DNA from: Pseudomonas paeninsulae
GTDB taxonomy: Bacteria > Pseudomonadota > Gammaproteobacteria > Pseudomonadales > Pseudomonadaceae
Reading direction: 5' to 3'
Assembly (NCBI RefSeq): GCF_035621475.1
Contig: NZ_CP141799.1
Location: 2,282,501 to 2,346,500, forward strand
DNA length: 64,000 nucleotides
Shown one piece after another: positions 36,137 through 46,755 of this stretch. Within the stretch, counting starts at the first letter, position 1. Every line of letters begins with the position of its first letter. Below the pieces are notes generated by a model. The model did no database searches, was not told the origin of the DNA, and worked only from the letters and a program-made list of their open reading frames with translations. Position numbers and translations under genes: made by a program.

Positions 36137-37126
36137 TTAGCGCAGGTCGGCGTTCTTGTCCCAGCTCACGTAGCGCTGGAGCATGAGCATGAGACGGTCG
36201 AGGGCGAAGCCGAGCAGGCCGATGACCACCACCGCGACCATGATTCGGCCCAGCGAGTTGGAGCTGCCGTTTTGGAACTCGTCCCAGATGAATTTGCCCA
36301 GACCTGGGTTCTGCGCCAGCATTTCAGCGGCGATCAGCACCATCCAACCGGTGGCCAGGGACAAGCGCAGGCCGGTGAAGATCATCGGGATCGCGGCCGG
36401 CAGGACGATGCGGCGGACATGGCTGAGGGGTGACAGGCTGAGCACACGGCTGACGTTTTGCAGGTCCTTGTCCAGATTGGCCACCCCCACGGTGGTGTTG
36501 ATCACGGTCGGCCACAGGCAGCACAGCGCCACGGTCACCGCCGAAGTGACGAAGGATTTGGCAAACAGTGGGTCGCTGCTGGTGTAGACGGCGCTGACCA
36601 CCATGGTCACCAGCGGTAGCCAGGCCAGCGGTGACACCGGTTTGAAGATCTGGATCAGCGGGTTGATCGCGTTGTAGATCGGCTTGCTCAGGCCGCAGAC
36701 AATTCCCAGCGGGATGGCGATCAGCGAGGCGATGAGAAAACCGGTCATCACCGTGTACAGGCTGGTGAAGATCTGTTTGAAGAACGTCGGCTTGCCGGTG
36801 TAAGGGCGAATGCTGACATTCGCGTCAGGGTCCTTGGCCAGCTTCTCGGCGTTGCGTACGTCCTGACGCTCGAAGAAGGCATCGGCGCGCCTCTGTTCGC
36901 GCAGGTGTTCATCGATCAGCGTGCCGAACTGGCTGGCCACCTGGGTTGGCCCAGGGAATTTACCCAGGCTGGTATCAATGCTGCCGGCAACCATCTGCCA
37001 GAACAGCAGAAAGGCGAGGATGCCGAACATGGGCATCAGTACGCTGGGTAACCAGCGTTTGATCGCCAGTCTGCGCGCGGATTTCAGGGTGTCTTGAATG
37101 GGCTGGGCGACGGCGGGGTTGCTCAT
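36137..37126 (-). CDS. nrtB: Nitrate ABC transporter permease NrtB
   Basis: 329-residue membrane permease: first helix near residues 35-55, then a periplasmic loop rich in charged residues and five helices (from about 130). The coupling motif RRIVLPAAIPMIFTGLRLS is the EAA loop that docks NrtD. Start at ATG 37126 with GAGGA; the extension to 37177 is rejected as it has no ribosome site. 59 bp after nrtA. Confidence 0.92.
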   Translation of the reverse strand: MSNPAVAQPIQDTLKSARRLAIKRWLPSVLMPMFGILAFLLFWQMVAGSIDTSLGKFPGPTQVASQFGTLIDEHLREQRRADAFFERQDVRNAEKLAKDPDANVSIRPYTGKPTFFKQIFTSLYTVMTGFLIASLIAIPLGIVCGLSKPIYNAINPLIQIFKPVSPLAWLPLVTMVVSAVYTSSDPLFAKSFVTSAVTVALCCLWPTVINTTVGVANLDKDLQNVSRVLSLSPLSHVRRIVLPAAIPMIFTGLRLSLATGWMVLIAAEMLAQNPGLGKFIWDEFQNGSSNSLGRIMVAVVVIGLLGFALDRLMLMLQRYVSWDKNADLR

Positions 37127-37185
37127 CGTCTTGTCCTCGGAGCAGAGGGGGGCCGGCGTGTCCGGCCCCCAGGGCAATTGCTGCG

Positions 37186-38574
37186 TTACAGAACTGAGTC
37201 GGGTTTCAGACCAATCTTGAACTGGTTGATGTACTCGTTCGGTTTGCGCCCGTCGTAGGTCAGGCCATCGATGAATTCGCTGGTGGGGGGCCGGAAACCT
37301 TCTTCGCCGGCCGCGGGGAAGTCTGCGGCCTTGGCTTTGCCTTCCGCGATCAGCTCATTGGCGGCACTGCGGTAGACCGCCGGCAGGTAGACCTGTTTGG
37401 CGATATCGAAGTACCAACTATCCGGTTTGGCCTCGCCAACCTGGCCCCAGCGACGCATCTGAGTCAGGTACCAGATGGCGTCGGAGTAGTAGGGGTAGGT
37501 CGCGTTATAGCGAAAGAACACGTTGAAGTCCGGGACCTCGCGCTTGTCACCCTTCTCGTACTCGAAGGTGCCGGTCATCGAGTTGGCGATCACCTCGGCA
37601 TCGGCGCCGACGTACTCAGGACGCGAGAGGATCTCCACGGCTTCCTGACGGTTGGCGTTGTTGTTTTCATCCAGCCACATGCCGGCGCGGATCAGCGCCT
37701 TGACCAGCCGCTTGTGGGTTTCCGGGTTGGCATCGGCCCAGGCTTTCGACACGCCGAGCACCTTCTCCGGGTTGTTCTTCCAGATTTCGTAGTCGGTGAT
37801 CACCGGCACGCCGATGCCCTTGAATACGGCCGCCTGGTTCCAGGGTTCGCCCACGCTGTAGCCGTTGATAGTGCCGGCTTCGAGGGTGGCCGGCATTTGC
37901 GGCGGCGGGGTCACCGAGAGCAGAGCGTCGGCGTTGAGCGTGCCGGTGATATCGCCCTTGGCCGGTGCGTAATAGCCTGGGTTGATACCACCGGCGGCCA
38001 GCCAGTAGCGCAACTCATAGTTGTGGGTGGACACCGGGAACACCATGCCCAGGTTGAAGGGCTTGCCCTTGGCCTTGTACTGCTCGATCACCGGCAGCAG
38101 CGCGTCGGCCTTGATCGGATGTACCGGTTTGCCGTCTGCCATCGGCACATGCTTCTTCATTTCCTCCCAGACGGCGTTGGACATAGTGATGCCATTGCCA
38201 TTGAGGTCCATGGAGAAGGCGGTGACGATGTCGGCCTTGGTGCCGAAGCCGATGGTGGCGCCCAGGGGTTGGCCGGCGAGCATGTGCGCGCCGTCCAGTT
38301 CGCCGGTGATCACCCGGTCCAGCAGGACTTTCCAGTTGGCCTGGGCTTCCAGGGTGACGTAGAGCCCCTCGTCCTCGAAGAAGCCTTTTTCGTAAGCAAT
38401 GGCCAGTGGTGCCATGTCAGTCAGCTTGATGAAACCAAGCTTGAGTTCGTCCTTCTCCGGGTTGGCGGCGTGGGCGATCTGCATGCTCAGTGGCGTGAGC
38501 AGCATGACGGCGACGCAGCCCAGGCCAGTCAGGGTCTTTTTCATCAAGGAGCGGCGAGCGGTGGCCTTACGCAT
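37186..38574 (-). CDS. nrtA: Nitrate-binding protein NrtA (periplasmic)
   Basis: 462-residue solute-binding protein of the NrtA/CmpA family. The N-terminus [13 protein letters not shown] followed by a hydrophobic stretch and AHA is a Tat-type or Sec signal, so export is expected. Binding-protein segments: [45 protein letters not shown]. These recur almost unchanged in NasS of this window. ATG 38574 has GAGGA 6 bp upstream. First gene of nrtABD, with leader terminator and sigma-54 promoter. Confidence 0.93.
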   Translation of the reverse strand: MRKATARRSLMKKTLTGLGCVAVMLLTPLSMQIAHAANPEKDELKLGFIKLTDMAPLAIAYEKGFFEDEGLYVTLEAQANWKVLLDRVITGELDGAHMLAGQPLGATIGFGTKADIVTAFSMDLNGNGITMSNAVWEEMKKHVPMADGKPVHPIKADALLPVIEQYKAKGKPFNLGMVFPVSTHNYELRYWLAAGGINPGYYAPAKGDITGTLNADALLSVTPPPQMPATLEAGTINGYSVGEPWNQAAVFKGIGVPVITDYEIWKNNPEKVLGVSKAWADANPETHKRLVKALIRAGMWLDENNNANRQEAVEILSRPEYVGADAEVIANSMTGTFEYEKGDKREVPDFNVFFRYNATYPYYSDAIWYLTQMRRWGQVGEAKPDSWYFDIAKQVYLPAVYRSAANELIAEGKAKAADFPAAGEEGFRPPTSEFIDGLTYDGRKPNEYINQFKIGLKPDSVL

Positions 38575-38599
38575 GGTGATTCCTCAGTTCTCGGAAACG

Positions 38600-38656
38600 A
38601 AAAAAAGACGTCAACGGACAACTCAGCCAGCTAGGGCAGGGTGCCTTTGACGTCTT
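38600..38656 (-). terminator. Leader terminator upstream of nrtA
   Basis: Minus-strand AAGACGTCAA ... TTGACGTCTT stem with TTTTTTT, 26 bp ahead of the nrtA ATG. Confidence 0.85.
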
Positions 38657-38665
38657 TGTCTATTC

Positions 38666-38697
38666 GTCTCGATCACCGCCGTTGGCGATCCGAAGAC
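38666..38697 (-). promoter_or_regulatory. ANTAR-type hairpin in nrtA leader
   Basis: GATCGCC-AACGGC-GGTGATC with outer GTCT/AGAC; hexaloop AACGGC has A1 and G4. A second possible hairpin (AAGAC/GTCTT) lies upstream but has a 9-base loop. Confidence 0.7.
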
Positions 38698-38722
38698 GGG
38701 TGTTAGGTCTTGGGGAGATATC

Positions 38723-38738
38723 TGCAAAGGGCTTGCCA
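38723..38738 (-). promoter_or_regulatory. Sigma-54 (-24/-12) promoter of nrtABD
   Basis: Minus-strand TGGCAAGCCCTTTGCA; GG-N10-GC spacing with TTGCA at -12, about 40 bp ahead of the ANTAR hairpin. Confidence 0.75.
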
Positions 38739-39061
38739 GGTTTGCTGCGGCGATGGGCAAGGCGGCTTGCCTGGCGCGGTTTCGGCACCTCGACTGGTTC
38801 TAGAATAGTTATGTATAAGCTATATATATCAGCTAGATAGGATTGTTAATTAATGCTTAATATATGTAGAGTTCCCAGCCTTCGCTGAAGCCGAAACGCT
38901 TAAGCGGTCGGCCTGTTTGCAGGATTTTGAGCCAATGGCGGGCGCGCTGAAGGAGCAATGAGCGCTTTTGGTTCGTTTTTCACGCGCACAGGAAGAGCGT
39001 CAACGTTCAGCGGTGTCGTGCTCGATATGAGCTCGCCCCTGGTATTTGGGGGCGTCTGTTG
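38739..39061. other. AT-rich intergenic region before copS
   Basis: No gene. Contains a strongly AT-rich tract at about 38805-38875 (TATATATATCAGC, TTAATTAATG) in an otherwise GC-rich window, presumably an upstream activator region or a replacement joint of the nrt/cop boundary. Confidence 0.45.
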
Positions 39062-40456
39062 TCATTGCTCCGCTGTCGAGTCTTCTGACCGAGGAAACTC
39101 CATATGGAATGCGGTCTGGCCATTGGATGAAGTGCACCAGATTTTGCCCTGGTGCGCCTCGACGATGGAGCGCGTGATGGCCAGGCCCAGTCCTGCATTG
39201 CTGGGGCTGCCTTCGCGGCGGGCAGGGTCCGCGCGGTAGAACCGGTCGAACAACCATTCCAGGTGTTCGGGCGAGATGGCCTCGCCGGGGTTCTCCACGG
39301 TCAGCAGGGTGGATTGTCTGGTCTGGCTGATATTCACCGTGATGGCATGGTGCTCTGGCGTATAGCGAAGGGCATTGGACAGCAGGTTGGAGATGGCGCG
39401 GCGGAGCATCAGTACGTCACCCTGAACCTCGCCAGAGCCGATCAGCTTGAGCTCGATAGCATGTTCGTCTGCCAGCAGGCGGTAATACTCGTACAATTTG
39501 TCGATTACCTTCTCAAGGGCAATCTTCTTATGTTCTGGAGTGATCAAGCCATTGTCCGCCTTGGCCAAAAAAAGCATGTCATCGATCATCCGCGACATGC
39601 GTTTCAAATCATCCAGATTCGAGTGCAGGTTGTCCTCGTAGTCCTCGATATTGCGCTTTCTCGACAGCACCACCTCGGTGTGGGTCATCAGGTTGCTGAC
39701 GGGCGTGCGCAGCTCGTGCGCAATGTCGGCGGAGAAATTGGACAGCCGCACAAAGTCCTCGTCCAGGCGTGACAGCATGGCGTTGAAGGACGAGACCAGT
39801 TGCTGCAGTTCTAATGGCACCGGCGCCAGGGGAATGCGTTCTTTGAGCGACTTGGCTGACATGGCGGCCGCTACCGCAGTGACCTGGCGTAAAGGGCCTA
39901 AACCACTGCGGGCCAGCACCCAGCCCAGTGCGGCGCTGACCAGCGCGCTGATGATCAGGCCAATTGCGAACCAGCGCTCCAGCGCGTCGAAGAAGTCCAT
40001 GTGCGGGGTTACATCGAGCACCAGCATCAGGGTCAGGGGAGGCTCCTGGGCAGGGCCGGTTACCTGCTGGGTCAGGCCACGAAACACCTGTTGCTGATCC
40101 TGCCACTCCCAGATGACGTTGCTGGCGATGACGCTGAAGCGCTCCGGAAGATCGAGCGGCCCAGGGTCGGCGAACAGCACCCGCCCGGCGCTGTCCTTGA
40201 TGATCGCTTTCAGGTCTCTGTGGGCACCGAGCAAGGCACTCAGCTGGGGTTTCAGTGCCGCAAAGTTATCGAGACTCTGCAGTTTTCCGAGAATGCTCTG
40301 GACCGCGTGGGCCTTTTCCAGCAGCTCTTGCCGATCAAGGGATTCGAAATGATGCTGGCTGAGACGATTAAAGCTGAGCCCCGCAACGATCAGTACGCCA
40401 GTCACTGCGAGCATGAACATCAGGCTCAGGCGTGAGGTCAGGGATAGGCGCCTCAT
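39062..40456 (-). CDS. copS: Copper-sensing histidine kinase CopS
   Basis: 464-residue heavy-metal sensor kinase of the CusS/CopS class: TM1 about 12-32, periplasmic sensing loop 33-160, TM2 162-182, HAMP, then the H-box [15 protein letters not shown] with H247, N-box [11 protein letters not shown] and G-boxes [10 protein letters not shown] and GLGLAI. Phosphorylates CopR. Its ATG overlaps the copR stop (ATGA at 40453). Copper rather than silver or zinc is inferred from the neighbouring copABF genes. Confidence 0.9.
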   Translation of the reverse strand: MRRLSLTSRLSLMFMLAVTGVLIVAGLSFNRLSQHHFESLDRQELLEKAHAVQSILGKLQSLDNFAALKPQLSALLGAHRDLKAIIKDSAGRVLFADPGPLDLPERFSVIASNVIWEWQDQQQVFRGLTQQVTGPAQEPPLTLMLVLDVTPHMDFFDALERWFAIGLIISALVSAALGWVLARSGLGPLRQVTAVAAAMSAKSLKERIPLAPVPLELQQLVSSFNAMLSRLDEDFVRLSNFSADIAHELRTPVSNLMTHTEVVLSRKRNIEDYEDNLHSNLDDLKRMSRMIDDMLFLAKADNGLITPEHKKIALEKVIDKLYEYYRLLADEHAIELKLIGSGEVQGDVLMLRRAISNLLSNALRYTPEHHAITVNISQTRQSTLLTVENPGEAISPEHLEWLFDRFYRADPARREGSPSNAGLGLAITRSIVEAHQGKIWCTSSNGQTAFHMEFPRSEDSTAEQ

Positions 40457-41136
40457 TTGCTCTCCGGGGCGTCCAGCACGTAGCCCATGCCGCGAGCGGT
40501 GTGGATAAGCTTGGGCTCGAAGTCATCATCGATTTTCGCGCGCAAACGCCGGATGGCCACCTCGATGACGTTGGTGTCGCTATCGAAGTTCATGTCCCAG
40601 ACTTGCGAGGCGATCAGCGACTTCGGCAGCACCTCGCCGCGCCGGCGCAGCAGCAATTCCAAGAGCGCGAACTCCTTGGCGGTCAGGTCAATGCGTGTGC
40701 CCGCCCGAATGACCCTGCGTTTGAGGAGGTCGACATCAAGATCCGCAATTTTCAGGTGGGTCTGGGTGGGCGTGTTGTTGCCGCGACGCAAGAGGGTTCT
40801 GACCCGTGCGAGCAGCTCGGAAAACGCGAAGGGTTTGATCAGGTAATCGTCCGCGCCCAGCTCGAGACCCTTGACCCGGTCTTCCACCCGGTCGCGGGCG
40901 GTGAGAAATAGCACCGGAACATCCTTGCCCGCCGCGCGCACCCTGCGCAGCACTTCCCAGCCATCCAGACCCGGCATCATGACGTCGAGGATCAATAAGT
41001 CGTACGCCTCACTCAACGCATGCTGCAGCGCATCCGTGCCGGTGGTAGCCCGATCGACGTTGAACCCTGCCTCTCTGAGCCCCAGCTGTAAGTAGGTGCC
41101 GGTTTTCGGCTCATCCTCGGCGACCAAAAGTCTCAT
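40453..41136 (-). CDS. copR: Copper response regulator CopR
   Basis: 227-residue OmpR-class regulator: receiver with D51 in [10 protein letters not shown] and K in YLIKPF, winged-helix domain about 128-222. Should bind the TGACAGAAATGTAAT-type boxes of this window, one lying 64 bp upstream of its own start (41200-41215), implying autoregulation. Confidence 0.92.
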   Translation of the reverse strand: MRLLVAEDEPKTGTYLQLGLREAGFNVDRATTGTDALQHALSEAYDLLILDVMMPGLDGWEVLRRVRAAGKDVPVLFLTARDRVEDRVKGLELGADDYLIKPFAFSELLARVRTLLRRGNNTPTQTHLKIADLDVDLLKRRVIRAGTRIDLTAKEFALLELLLRRRGEVLPKSLIASQVWDMNFDSDTNVIEVAIRRLRAKIDDDFEPKLIHTARGMGYVLDAPESK

Positions 41137-41199
41137 GGGTTTTTGCTCAAGCGAATGTCGGCCCGAGTGTGCAGTGAAAACCCCGAACCAACCAGCGGC

Positions 41200-41215
41200 T
41201 GACAGAAATGTAATC
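41200..41215. promoter_or_regulatory. CopR box upstream of copR
   Basis: TGACAGAAATGTAATC, nearly identical to boxes at 46617 and 46985; matches cop-box sites of pseudomonads. Confidence 0.85.
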
Positions 41216-41877
41216 CGCGCTTCAGGTCGCTGTCAGGCAAAGGTGTTTAAGATAAGACCCTGAGCACCAAGCACCAGCAGACCCGAATGGCGCCGCACGA
41301 TCAGCTGCGACCCCTCTACTTAGCCCGTTGCCGCATGCACACAGGTTAATGATGCTCGACCTTCACCAATAGACTTCTCCATTTTCGAGGCCTCCCTGAT
41401 TGCTCCTTTGGCCTGACGGCGCTTTTAGGGCGCCGTATTTTTCGGTGCAGTGCCTAGTAGGCCTGTGTGGCGAGTTCAATGAGTCAATTATGCTTTCTGA
41501 GTCCCTGAGACTGAGTTGCCGCTCCTCGCCATAGCCCGCTATGACCCGTTGCACTGCCTTGCCTCAGCGCCTCAGCCCTCCGCACGTGAGTTAAGCAACT
41601 AGCCGAACAGGCCACTCGCTCGGCGTTGCCTCAGCAGGCGCTGCGAACAAGGTTCTAGTCGAGATCGCGCCACCGCAGCATGGGGCTGGGCGGTGGCCGG
41701 AATGCCGTGGTGAATTCGCCTGCAACGATCCGCTCACTATCAGTTTGGGAGGGGTGGCCAGATTAAGGCCAAGTGACGTCAGCTTGATGAGTATCAATAC
41801 ATCGGGACGGGCTTTGTCTACCCTCACCTGTATAGAACTGAGCAGAACCCGAGTGGGTAAACCAAGGAGATACAGTC
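41216..41877. other. Intergenic region between copR and the copper ATPase unit
   Basis: 662 bp; small open frames lack ribosome sites and codon bias. No recognisable CueR box or second CopR box was found ahead of the ATPase gene. No gene called. Confidence 0.4.
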
Positions 41878-42138
41878 ATGAGCCATTGGCATAACCCGAC
41901 TGATCCCTCGCCATCCTTCTGGCGCAGCAAGGCCGGTGTCGCACTGATCATGTTGCTGGTTATCGGCGCGTTCTATCTGCTGCGCGAGCACTACTACCAT
42001 GCCTCTCAGGCATTGCCCTACCTGCCTTACCTGATTCTGCTGCTGTGCCCTTTGATGCACCTGTTTGGGCATAAGCACGGCGGACATGCGGCGCACCGTA
42101 ACGCAACAGATGACTCCATGGACGATACAAGGAAATAG
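41878..42138 (+). CDS. DUF2933 small membrane protein
   Basis: 86 residues, one or two membrane helices (residues 20-36 and 45-60) and a His-rich C-terminus (HLFGHKHGGHAAHRN) characteristic of DUF2933 family proteins found in metal-resistance operons. AAGGAGAT precedes the ATG; the copper ATPase begins 3 bp after its stop. Likely a copper-handling accessory. Confidence 0.82.
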   Translation: MSHWHNPTDPSPSFWRSKAGVALIMLLVIGAFYLLREHYYHASQALPYLPYLILLLCPLMHLFGHKHGGHAAHRNATDDSMDDTRK

Positions 42139-42141
42139 CGT

Positions 42142-44508
42142 ATGCACAGCTCTGCGAGCCCTCACGATCCCGCTCACTCCAAGCCTGGTGAAGCGCAACA
42201 GGGGGAACTGACGGATCCGGTGTGCGGCATGACTGTCAGCAGCGACAGTCAACTACGCGAACAGTACGAAGGGCAGACCTATCGATTCTGCAGCCAGAAG
42301 TGTCAGGACAAGTTTCGTGCTCAGCCGCAGTCCTACGTCGGGCTTCAGCCTGCGGCTGAGCATGCAGGGCATACGCCTCATGAGACGGTTGAGCCGATAG
42401 CGGAGGCGGCTGAGTACACCTGCCCCATGCATCCGGAAATCCGCCAGCCCGGTCCGGGCACCTGCCCCAAGTGCGGCATGGCGCTGGAGCCGGTCATGCC
42501 CGCACTGGATGAGGAGGAAAACCCAGAACTCAAGGATTTTTCCCGGCGCTTCTGGTGGACGCTGCCGCTGACGGTGATCGTGACGGTACTGGCGATGGCC
42601 GGTCATGCGTTGCAGATTTTTCATGGGACGACGCAAAACTGGGTCGAGCTGATCATCGCCACACCCGTGACCCTATGGGCTGGCTGGCCTTTCTTTGTTC
42701 GCGGCGTGGCCTCCGTGCGTCAGCGCAGCCCGAACATGTGGACCCTGATCGGCCTCGGTACCTCGGCGGCCTATCTGTACAGCGTGGTGGCAACCCTGTT
42801 CCCGCAGCTATTCCCGCAGACCTTCATGCAGGACGGGCGCATTGGCGTCTACTTCGAGGCCGCCGCGGTCATCATTTCCCTGACCCTTCTGGGGCAAATG
42901 CTCGAACTCAAAGCGCGCTCGCAGACCTCTGCGGCGATCAAGTCACTGCTTGGGCTGGCGCCGAAGACTGCCCGGCGGATCAATGCGGATGGCCAGGAGG
43001 AGGACATCCCTCTTACCCACGTCCATCAGGGCGACCATCTACGGGTCCGCCCGGGCGAGAAGGTGCCGGTCGATGGCAGCGTGCTGGAGGGGGAGAGCGC
43101 CGTCGATGAATCCATGCTGACGGGTGAGCCTGTGCCGGTGATGAAGAGGGCAGGCGATACGCTCATCGGTGCCACCCTCAATACGCACGGCAGTCTGGTT
43201 ATGAGTGCGGAGAAGGTCGGCAGCGAGACCACGCTGTCGCAGATTGTGCAGATGGTGGTGCGCGCACAGCGTTCGAAAGCACCCATGCAGCGCATGGCCG
43301 ATGTGATCGCCGGGTATTTCGTGGTGGGCGTCATCGCGATCGCGGTATTGACCTTCTTCGCTTGGGGATTGTTCGGGCCTGAGCCCGGTTGGGTGTTCGG
43401 CCTGATCAACGCGGTGGCCGTATTGATCATCGCCTGTCCCTGCGCCCTTGGCCTGGCCACACCCATGTCGATCATGGTGTCTACCGGAAAGGCCGCCAGC
43501 AGCGGTGTGCTGTTTCGGGATGCCAGCGCCATCGAGAACCTCTGCAAGATCGACACGCTGATCGTCGACAAGACCGGCACCCTGACCGAGGGACGGCCGG
43601 TTTTTCATAGCGCGGAGGCGACTGCCCAGTTCGATTCAGTAGAGGTGTTACGCCTGGCCGCCAGTCTCGATCAAGGCAGCGAACACCCTCTGGCACATGC
43701 CATCGTCGACCATGCCCGTGCCCAAGGACTTGAGTTGAGCAAGCCGGACTCATTCGAGTCCGCCTCCGGTATTGGGGTGAGCGGTCAGGTAGACGGCGCA
43801 TCACTACAGTTGGGCAATACCGCTCTGATGGAGGATGCCGGGGTGGATATCACGCCGCTGAAAAACCGCGCCGAACAGCTTCGCCTCGAGGGTATCAGCA
43901 TCATCTACCTAGCAGCCGATGGCGTGCTGGCCGGGCTGCTGGCGGTGTCGGACCCGATCAAAGCGACCTCCCAAGAGGCCGTGTCCAAGCTGCAAGCCGA
44001 GCATGTGAACGTCATCATGGCGACTGGCGATGGCCTCACCACCGCACGGGCTGTAGCCAAGCAACTGGGCATCGACGAGGTGCATGGCGAAGTCAAACCA
44101 CAGGACAAGGAACGTTTGGTGGCCGACTTGCAGGCCCGGGGCCGACGCGTCGCAATGGCGGGGGATGGCATCAACGATGCCCCGGCCCTGGCGCGATCCG
44201 ACGTCGGCATCGCCATGGGTACCGGCACCGATGTGGCGATGAACAGTGCTCAGGTGACCCTGGTCAAGGGTGACTTGATGGGCATTCTCCGTGCGCGAGC
44301 CTTGTCAGTCGCCACGGTGAGGAATATGCGCCAGAACCTGGGGTTTGCCTTCCTGTACAACGCGATGGGCATTCCGCTCGCCGCCGGACTGTTGTATCCA
44401 CTGACCGGCCTCTTGCTGTCACCGATGATCGCGGCGCTGGCCATGAGCGTGAGTTCGGCCTCGGTGGTGTTCAATGCGCTGCGTCTGCGGCGGGTGGTAA
44501 TCGGCTGA
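42142..44508 (+). CDS. copF: Copper-exporting P1B-type ATPase
   Basis: 788-residue P1B ATPase that pumps Cu(I) out of the cytoplasm. It has no CxxC HMA domain; instead an N-terminal YHS motif (DPVCGM near 25) and a [20 protein letters not shown] heavy-metal-binding motif near 94. The membrane metal site is C432-P-C434 ([11 protein letters not shown]). D476 of DKTGTLTEG is the phosphorylated Asp; actuator loop is ESMLTGEP; hinge is [11 protein letters not shown]. The final helix pair carries YNAMGIP and MSVSSASVV, as in CopA. Symbol copF follows Pseudomonas/Cupriavidus usage for this YHS type; silP is an alternative. Confidence 0.9.
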   Translation: MHSSASPHDPAHSKPGEAQQGELTDPVCGMTVSSDSQLREQYEGQTYRFCSQKCQDKFRAQPQSYVGLQPAAEHAGHTPHETVEPIAEAAEYTCPMHPEIRQPGPGTCPKCGMALEPVMPALDEEENPELKDFSRRFWWTLPLTVIVTVLAMAGHALQIFHGTTQNWVELIIATPVTLWAGWPFFVRGVASVRQRSPNMWTLIGLGTSAAYLYSVVATLFPQLFPQTFMQDGRIGVYFEAAAVIISLTLLGQMLELKARSQTSAAIKSLLGLAPKTARRINADGQEEDIPLTHVHQGDHLRVRPGEKVPVDGSVLEGESAVDESMLTGEPVPVMKRAGDTLIGATLNTHGSLVMSAEKVGSETTLSQIVQMVVRAQRSKAPMQRMADVIAGYFVVGVIAIAVLTFFAWGLFGPEPGWVFGLINAVAVLIIACPCALGLATPMSIMVSTGKAASSGVLFRDASAIENLCKIDTLIVDKTGTLTEGRPVFHSAEATAQFDSVEVLRLAASLDQGSEHPLAHAIVDHARAQGLELSKPDSFESASGIGVSGQVDGASLQLGNTALMEDAGVDITPLKNRAEQLRLEGISIIYLAADGVLAGLLAVSDPIKATSQEAVSKLQAEHVNVIMATGDGLTTARAVAKQLGIDEVHGEVKPQDKERLVADLQARGRRVAMAGDGINDAPALARSDVGIAMGTGTDVAMNSAQVTLVKGDLMGILRARALSVATVRNMRQNLGFAFLYNAMGIPLAAGLLYPLTGLLLSPMIAALAMSVSSASVVFNALRLRRVVIG

Positions 44509-44558
44509 AAATGGGACTGAACTCAACAGATATATAAACAACCTATCGGAGACGGATG

Positions 44559-44774
44559 ATGCATGACACTACGATGTGGCCATTTGGGCCATTGATGATG
44601 CTGGTATTTGCAGTGCTAATTATCCTGCCGTTTAGCTTCATCTTTCGGAAGGCGGGGTACTCACAGTGGTTGGGGCTGCTGATGATCGTGCCGATCGTCA
44701 ACCTCATACTTCTGTATTTTCTGGCATTCTCAGAGTGGCCAACAAGCCGAGCGCGCGGGAGCTCACGCGATTGA
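44559..44774 (+). CDS. Small hydrophobic membrane protein
   Basis: About 71 residues with two hydrophobic segments (WPFGPLMMLVFAVLIILPF and GLLMIVPIVNLILLYFLAF), similar to small two-helix proteins beside metal transporters. GGAG precedes the ATG at 44559 (44556 also possible). 50 bp after the ATPase. Function unknown. Confidence 0.6.
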   Translation: MHDTTMWPFGPLMMLVFAVLIILPFSFIFRKAGYSQWLGLLMIVPIVNLILLYFLAFSEWPTSRARGSSRD

Positions 44775-44878
44775 ACGGATGCTTCCGGGTGTTTATGGGC
44801 ATGGAGGCAGGGGTTGTTTTTGCGATAAGCGCACAACCATTTTGCTGAACTAAAGCCTTGGCTTATTTGAGGTGCCGC

Positions 44879-45436
44879 GTGAGAGTTTCAGCGAAAAAAT
44901 TGAGCGACTATCCGTGGATTTTGCGGCCATTTTTCTGGAATCAAAAAAGGAAATATGGCGCGATCCTGCAGCCAGCGTTGCTGTGGGCACGCGTTCCAAG
45001 GTTGTTCGGGGCGGTGGCGGTGCTTTATGGCGTGCTGGACAGAAAGAGCTCTCCACTGAGCCCGATTTTGCGCTCATTGGTTACGGTGCGAGTATCGCAG
45101 ATCAATTGGTGCAACTTCTGTGTTGATCTCAATTCAGCCACGCTTGCCAAACGCTCGGGATCTACGGAAAAGGTTGAGCAGCTCTCGCAGTGGAGGACGA
45201 GTGAGCTGTTTGACGATAAGGAAAAGGTGGTGCTGGAATATGCTGAAGCCATCACGTACTCGGATCGACAGGTCACTGATGAGCTGATGCTGAAGTTAAG
45301 CCGTTTCTTTGACCAGGACGGTATCGTTGAGTTGACTGGGCTTATTGCATTCCAGAACTTGTCGAGCAAATTCAATAGCGCTCTCGATGTGCCAGCTCAG
45401 GGGTTCTGCAAAACCCCGCATGAGCATCGCCAGTAA
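44879..45436 (+). CDS. Carboxymuconolactone decarboxylase/AhpD-like protein
   Basis: 185 residues; the CxxC motif C78-NF-C81 lies in INWCNFCVDLNSATL, as in AhpD and other CMD-family peroxidase partners. A candidate proton-relay His/Glu region includes YAEAITYSDRQVTDEL. Start taken as GTG 44879 with GAGG 6 bp before; TTG 44858 is the alternative. In the copper cluster, so a thiol-redox role is inferred only. Confidence 0.72.
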   Translation: MRVSAKKLSDYPWILRPFFWNQKRKYGAILQPALLWARVPRLFGAVAVLYGVLDRKSSPLSPILRSLVTVRVSQINWCNFCVDLNSATLAKRSGSTEKVEQLSQWRTSELFDDKEKVVLEYAEAITYSDRQVTDELMLKLSRFFDQDGIVELTGLIAFQNLSSKFNSALDVPAQGFCKTPHEHRQ

Positions 45437-45572
45437 CTCAAGAAGCTCTGAGTTGCGGCGGTGCGTCAGTCGATCAGGCCCGCGCTGTTCAACAACCACA
45501 AAACCAGGCTTCAATCTGGCATCGCGCTTCGGCACCGCCAAGCTTGTACTGGGCAACCCGGGAGTATCGTTG

Positions 45573-46388
45573 ATGCTAACCGTCAATCTGGGGCCGCTGA
45601 CCCTGGGGGTCCCTCATCTACTGCTGATTGGCAGCCTGCTGCTGGCGACGCTGACCGGCTGGTGGGTCGGTCGGGCCAGCGCACGCAACCCCGAACAACA
45701 GGTGTTCCGGTTGCTGCTGGTCGCCCTGTTAGTGGCGCGTCTGGCCTTCGTGGTGGGTTATTTCGAGCACTATCAGGGCGAGCTCTGGCGAGTGGTGGAC
45801 ATTCGCGACGGCGGCTTCATCGCCTGGCCCGGCTTGATCGCGGCCTTGTTGCTGGGCAGTTGGCAGGCCTGGCGCGACCGTGGATTGCGCAAGCCGCTTG
45901 GCGTGGCGCTGGCGGTCGGCATGCTGAGTTGGGGCTTGGGAAATCTCGCTTGGCATGCCCTCGAGCAAGGCACACGTCTGCCCGAACTGGCACTGCGCGA
46001 TAGTCGCGGCGCTCCAGTAGCGCTGCAGGATTATCTGGGCAAACCGCTAGTGATCAACCTCTGGGCGACCTGGTGTCCACCCTGTCGGCGAGAAATGCCG
46101 GTGTTGGCCGAGGCTCAGGCCAGGGAACAGGCACTGACCTTTCTGTTCGTCAATCAGGGTGAGGGCGAGGGTGAAATCCGCCGCTTCCTCGATGCCGGCA
46201 AGCTGGACCTGCAAAACGTCCTGCTCGACAGCGACGGACGGCTCGGCCAGCACGTCGGCTCCATGGCTCTGCCCACTACGTTGTTCTACGACGCCGATGG
46301 CCGCCAAGTAGGCAGCCATCTCGGTGAATTGTCCCACGCGAGCCTCGCTCGCGCCCTGGAGCAACTGGAACAGGGTGCCCAGCCATGA
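45573..46388 (+). CDS. Lgt-like membrane domain fused to TlpA-like thioredoxin
   Basis: 271 residues. About four N-terminal membrane segments (15-32, 45-62, 82-98, 108-126) with Lgt-like loops (GRASARN, RDGGFIAWPG) lead into a periplasmic TlpA/ResA-like domain with WCPPC (C168, C171) and the cis-Pro region MALPTTLFYD. Thiol:disulfide reductase presumably keeping Cu proteins or cytochromes reduced. Start ATG 45573 with GGAG; an extension to 45345 overlaps the AhpD-like gene. Confidence 0.8.
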   Translation: MLTVNLGPLTLGVPHLLLIGSLLLATLTGWWVGRASARNPEQQVFRLLLVALLVARLAFVVGYFEHYQGELWRVVDIRDGGFIAWPGLIAALLLGSWQAWRDRGLRKPLGVALAVGMLSWGLGNLAWHALEQGTRLPELALRDSRGAPVALQDYLGKPLVINLWATWCPPCRREMPVLAEAQAREQALTFLFVNQGEGEGEIRRFLDAGKLDLQNVLLDSDGRLGQHVGSMALPTTLFYDADGRQVGSHLGELSHASLARALEQLEQGAQP

Positions 46389-46755
46389 GGCATGTCAGGT
46401 AGGTCCCTTTATTGCTGGTGGGCATGAGTCTGCGGGCTATCCCGCCAAGATCAGCGTCTGAGAACTTGTGCAGCTTTGCTCTCATCGATTTAGACCGCTG
46501 TATTCAGCGCCCGTCTGAACGAATTTTAGAGGCGTGGGGACCGTGCTGCCTGTCTCGCACCAAGGCCATGGCACTTAAGTAAGCGCGTGAGAGCGTGGCG
46601 CACGGGAAGAGCAATCTGACAGAACTGTAATGCCCTCCTCAGCTTTCTGACAGGGCCTGCCAGTTAAGGTTACTTCGAGTTTGAAGCTCCGCCCTAAGCG
46701 CCACGTCGAGATGTGACGTCGATGGGCTAACTAAATCGTACTTGAGGATACCCAT
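46389..46755. other. Promoter region of ptrA-like gene
   Basis: No gene; holds the second CopR box (46617). Confidence 0.5.
46617..46631. promoter_or_regulatory. CopR box upstream of ptrA-like gene
   Basis: TGACAGAACTGTAAT, 125 bp ahead of the ATG at 46756. Confidence 0.8.

Noticed and set aside
41591..41827. 78-residue minus-strand open frame between copR and the ATPase unit
   Set aside because: No ribosome site, family resemblance or supporting context.
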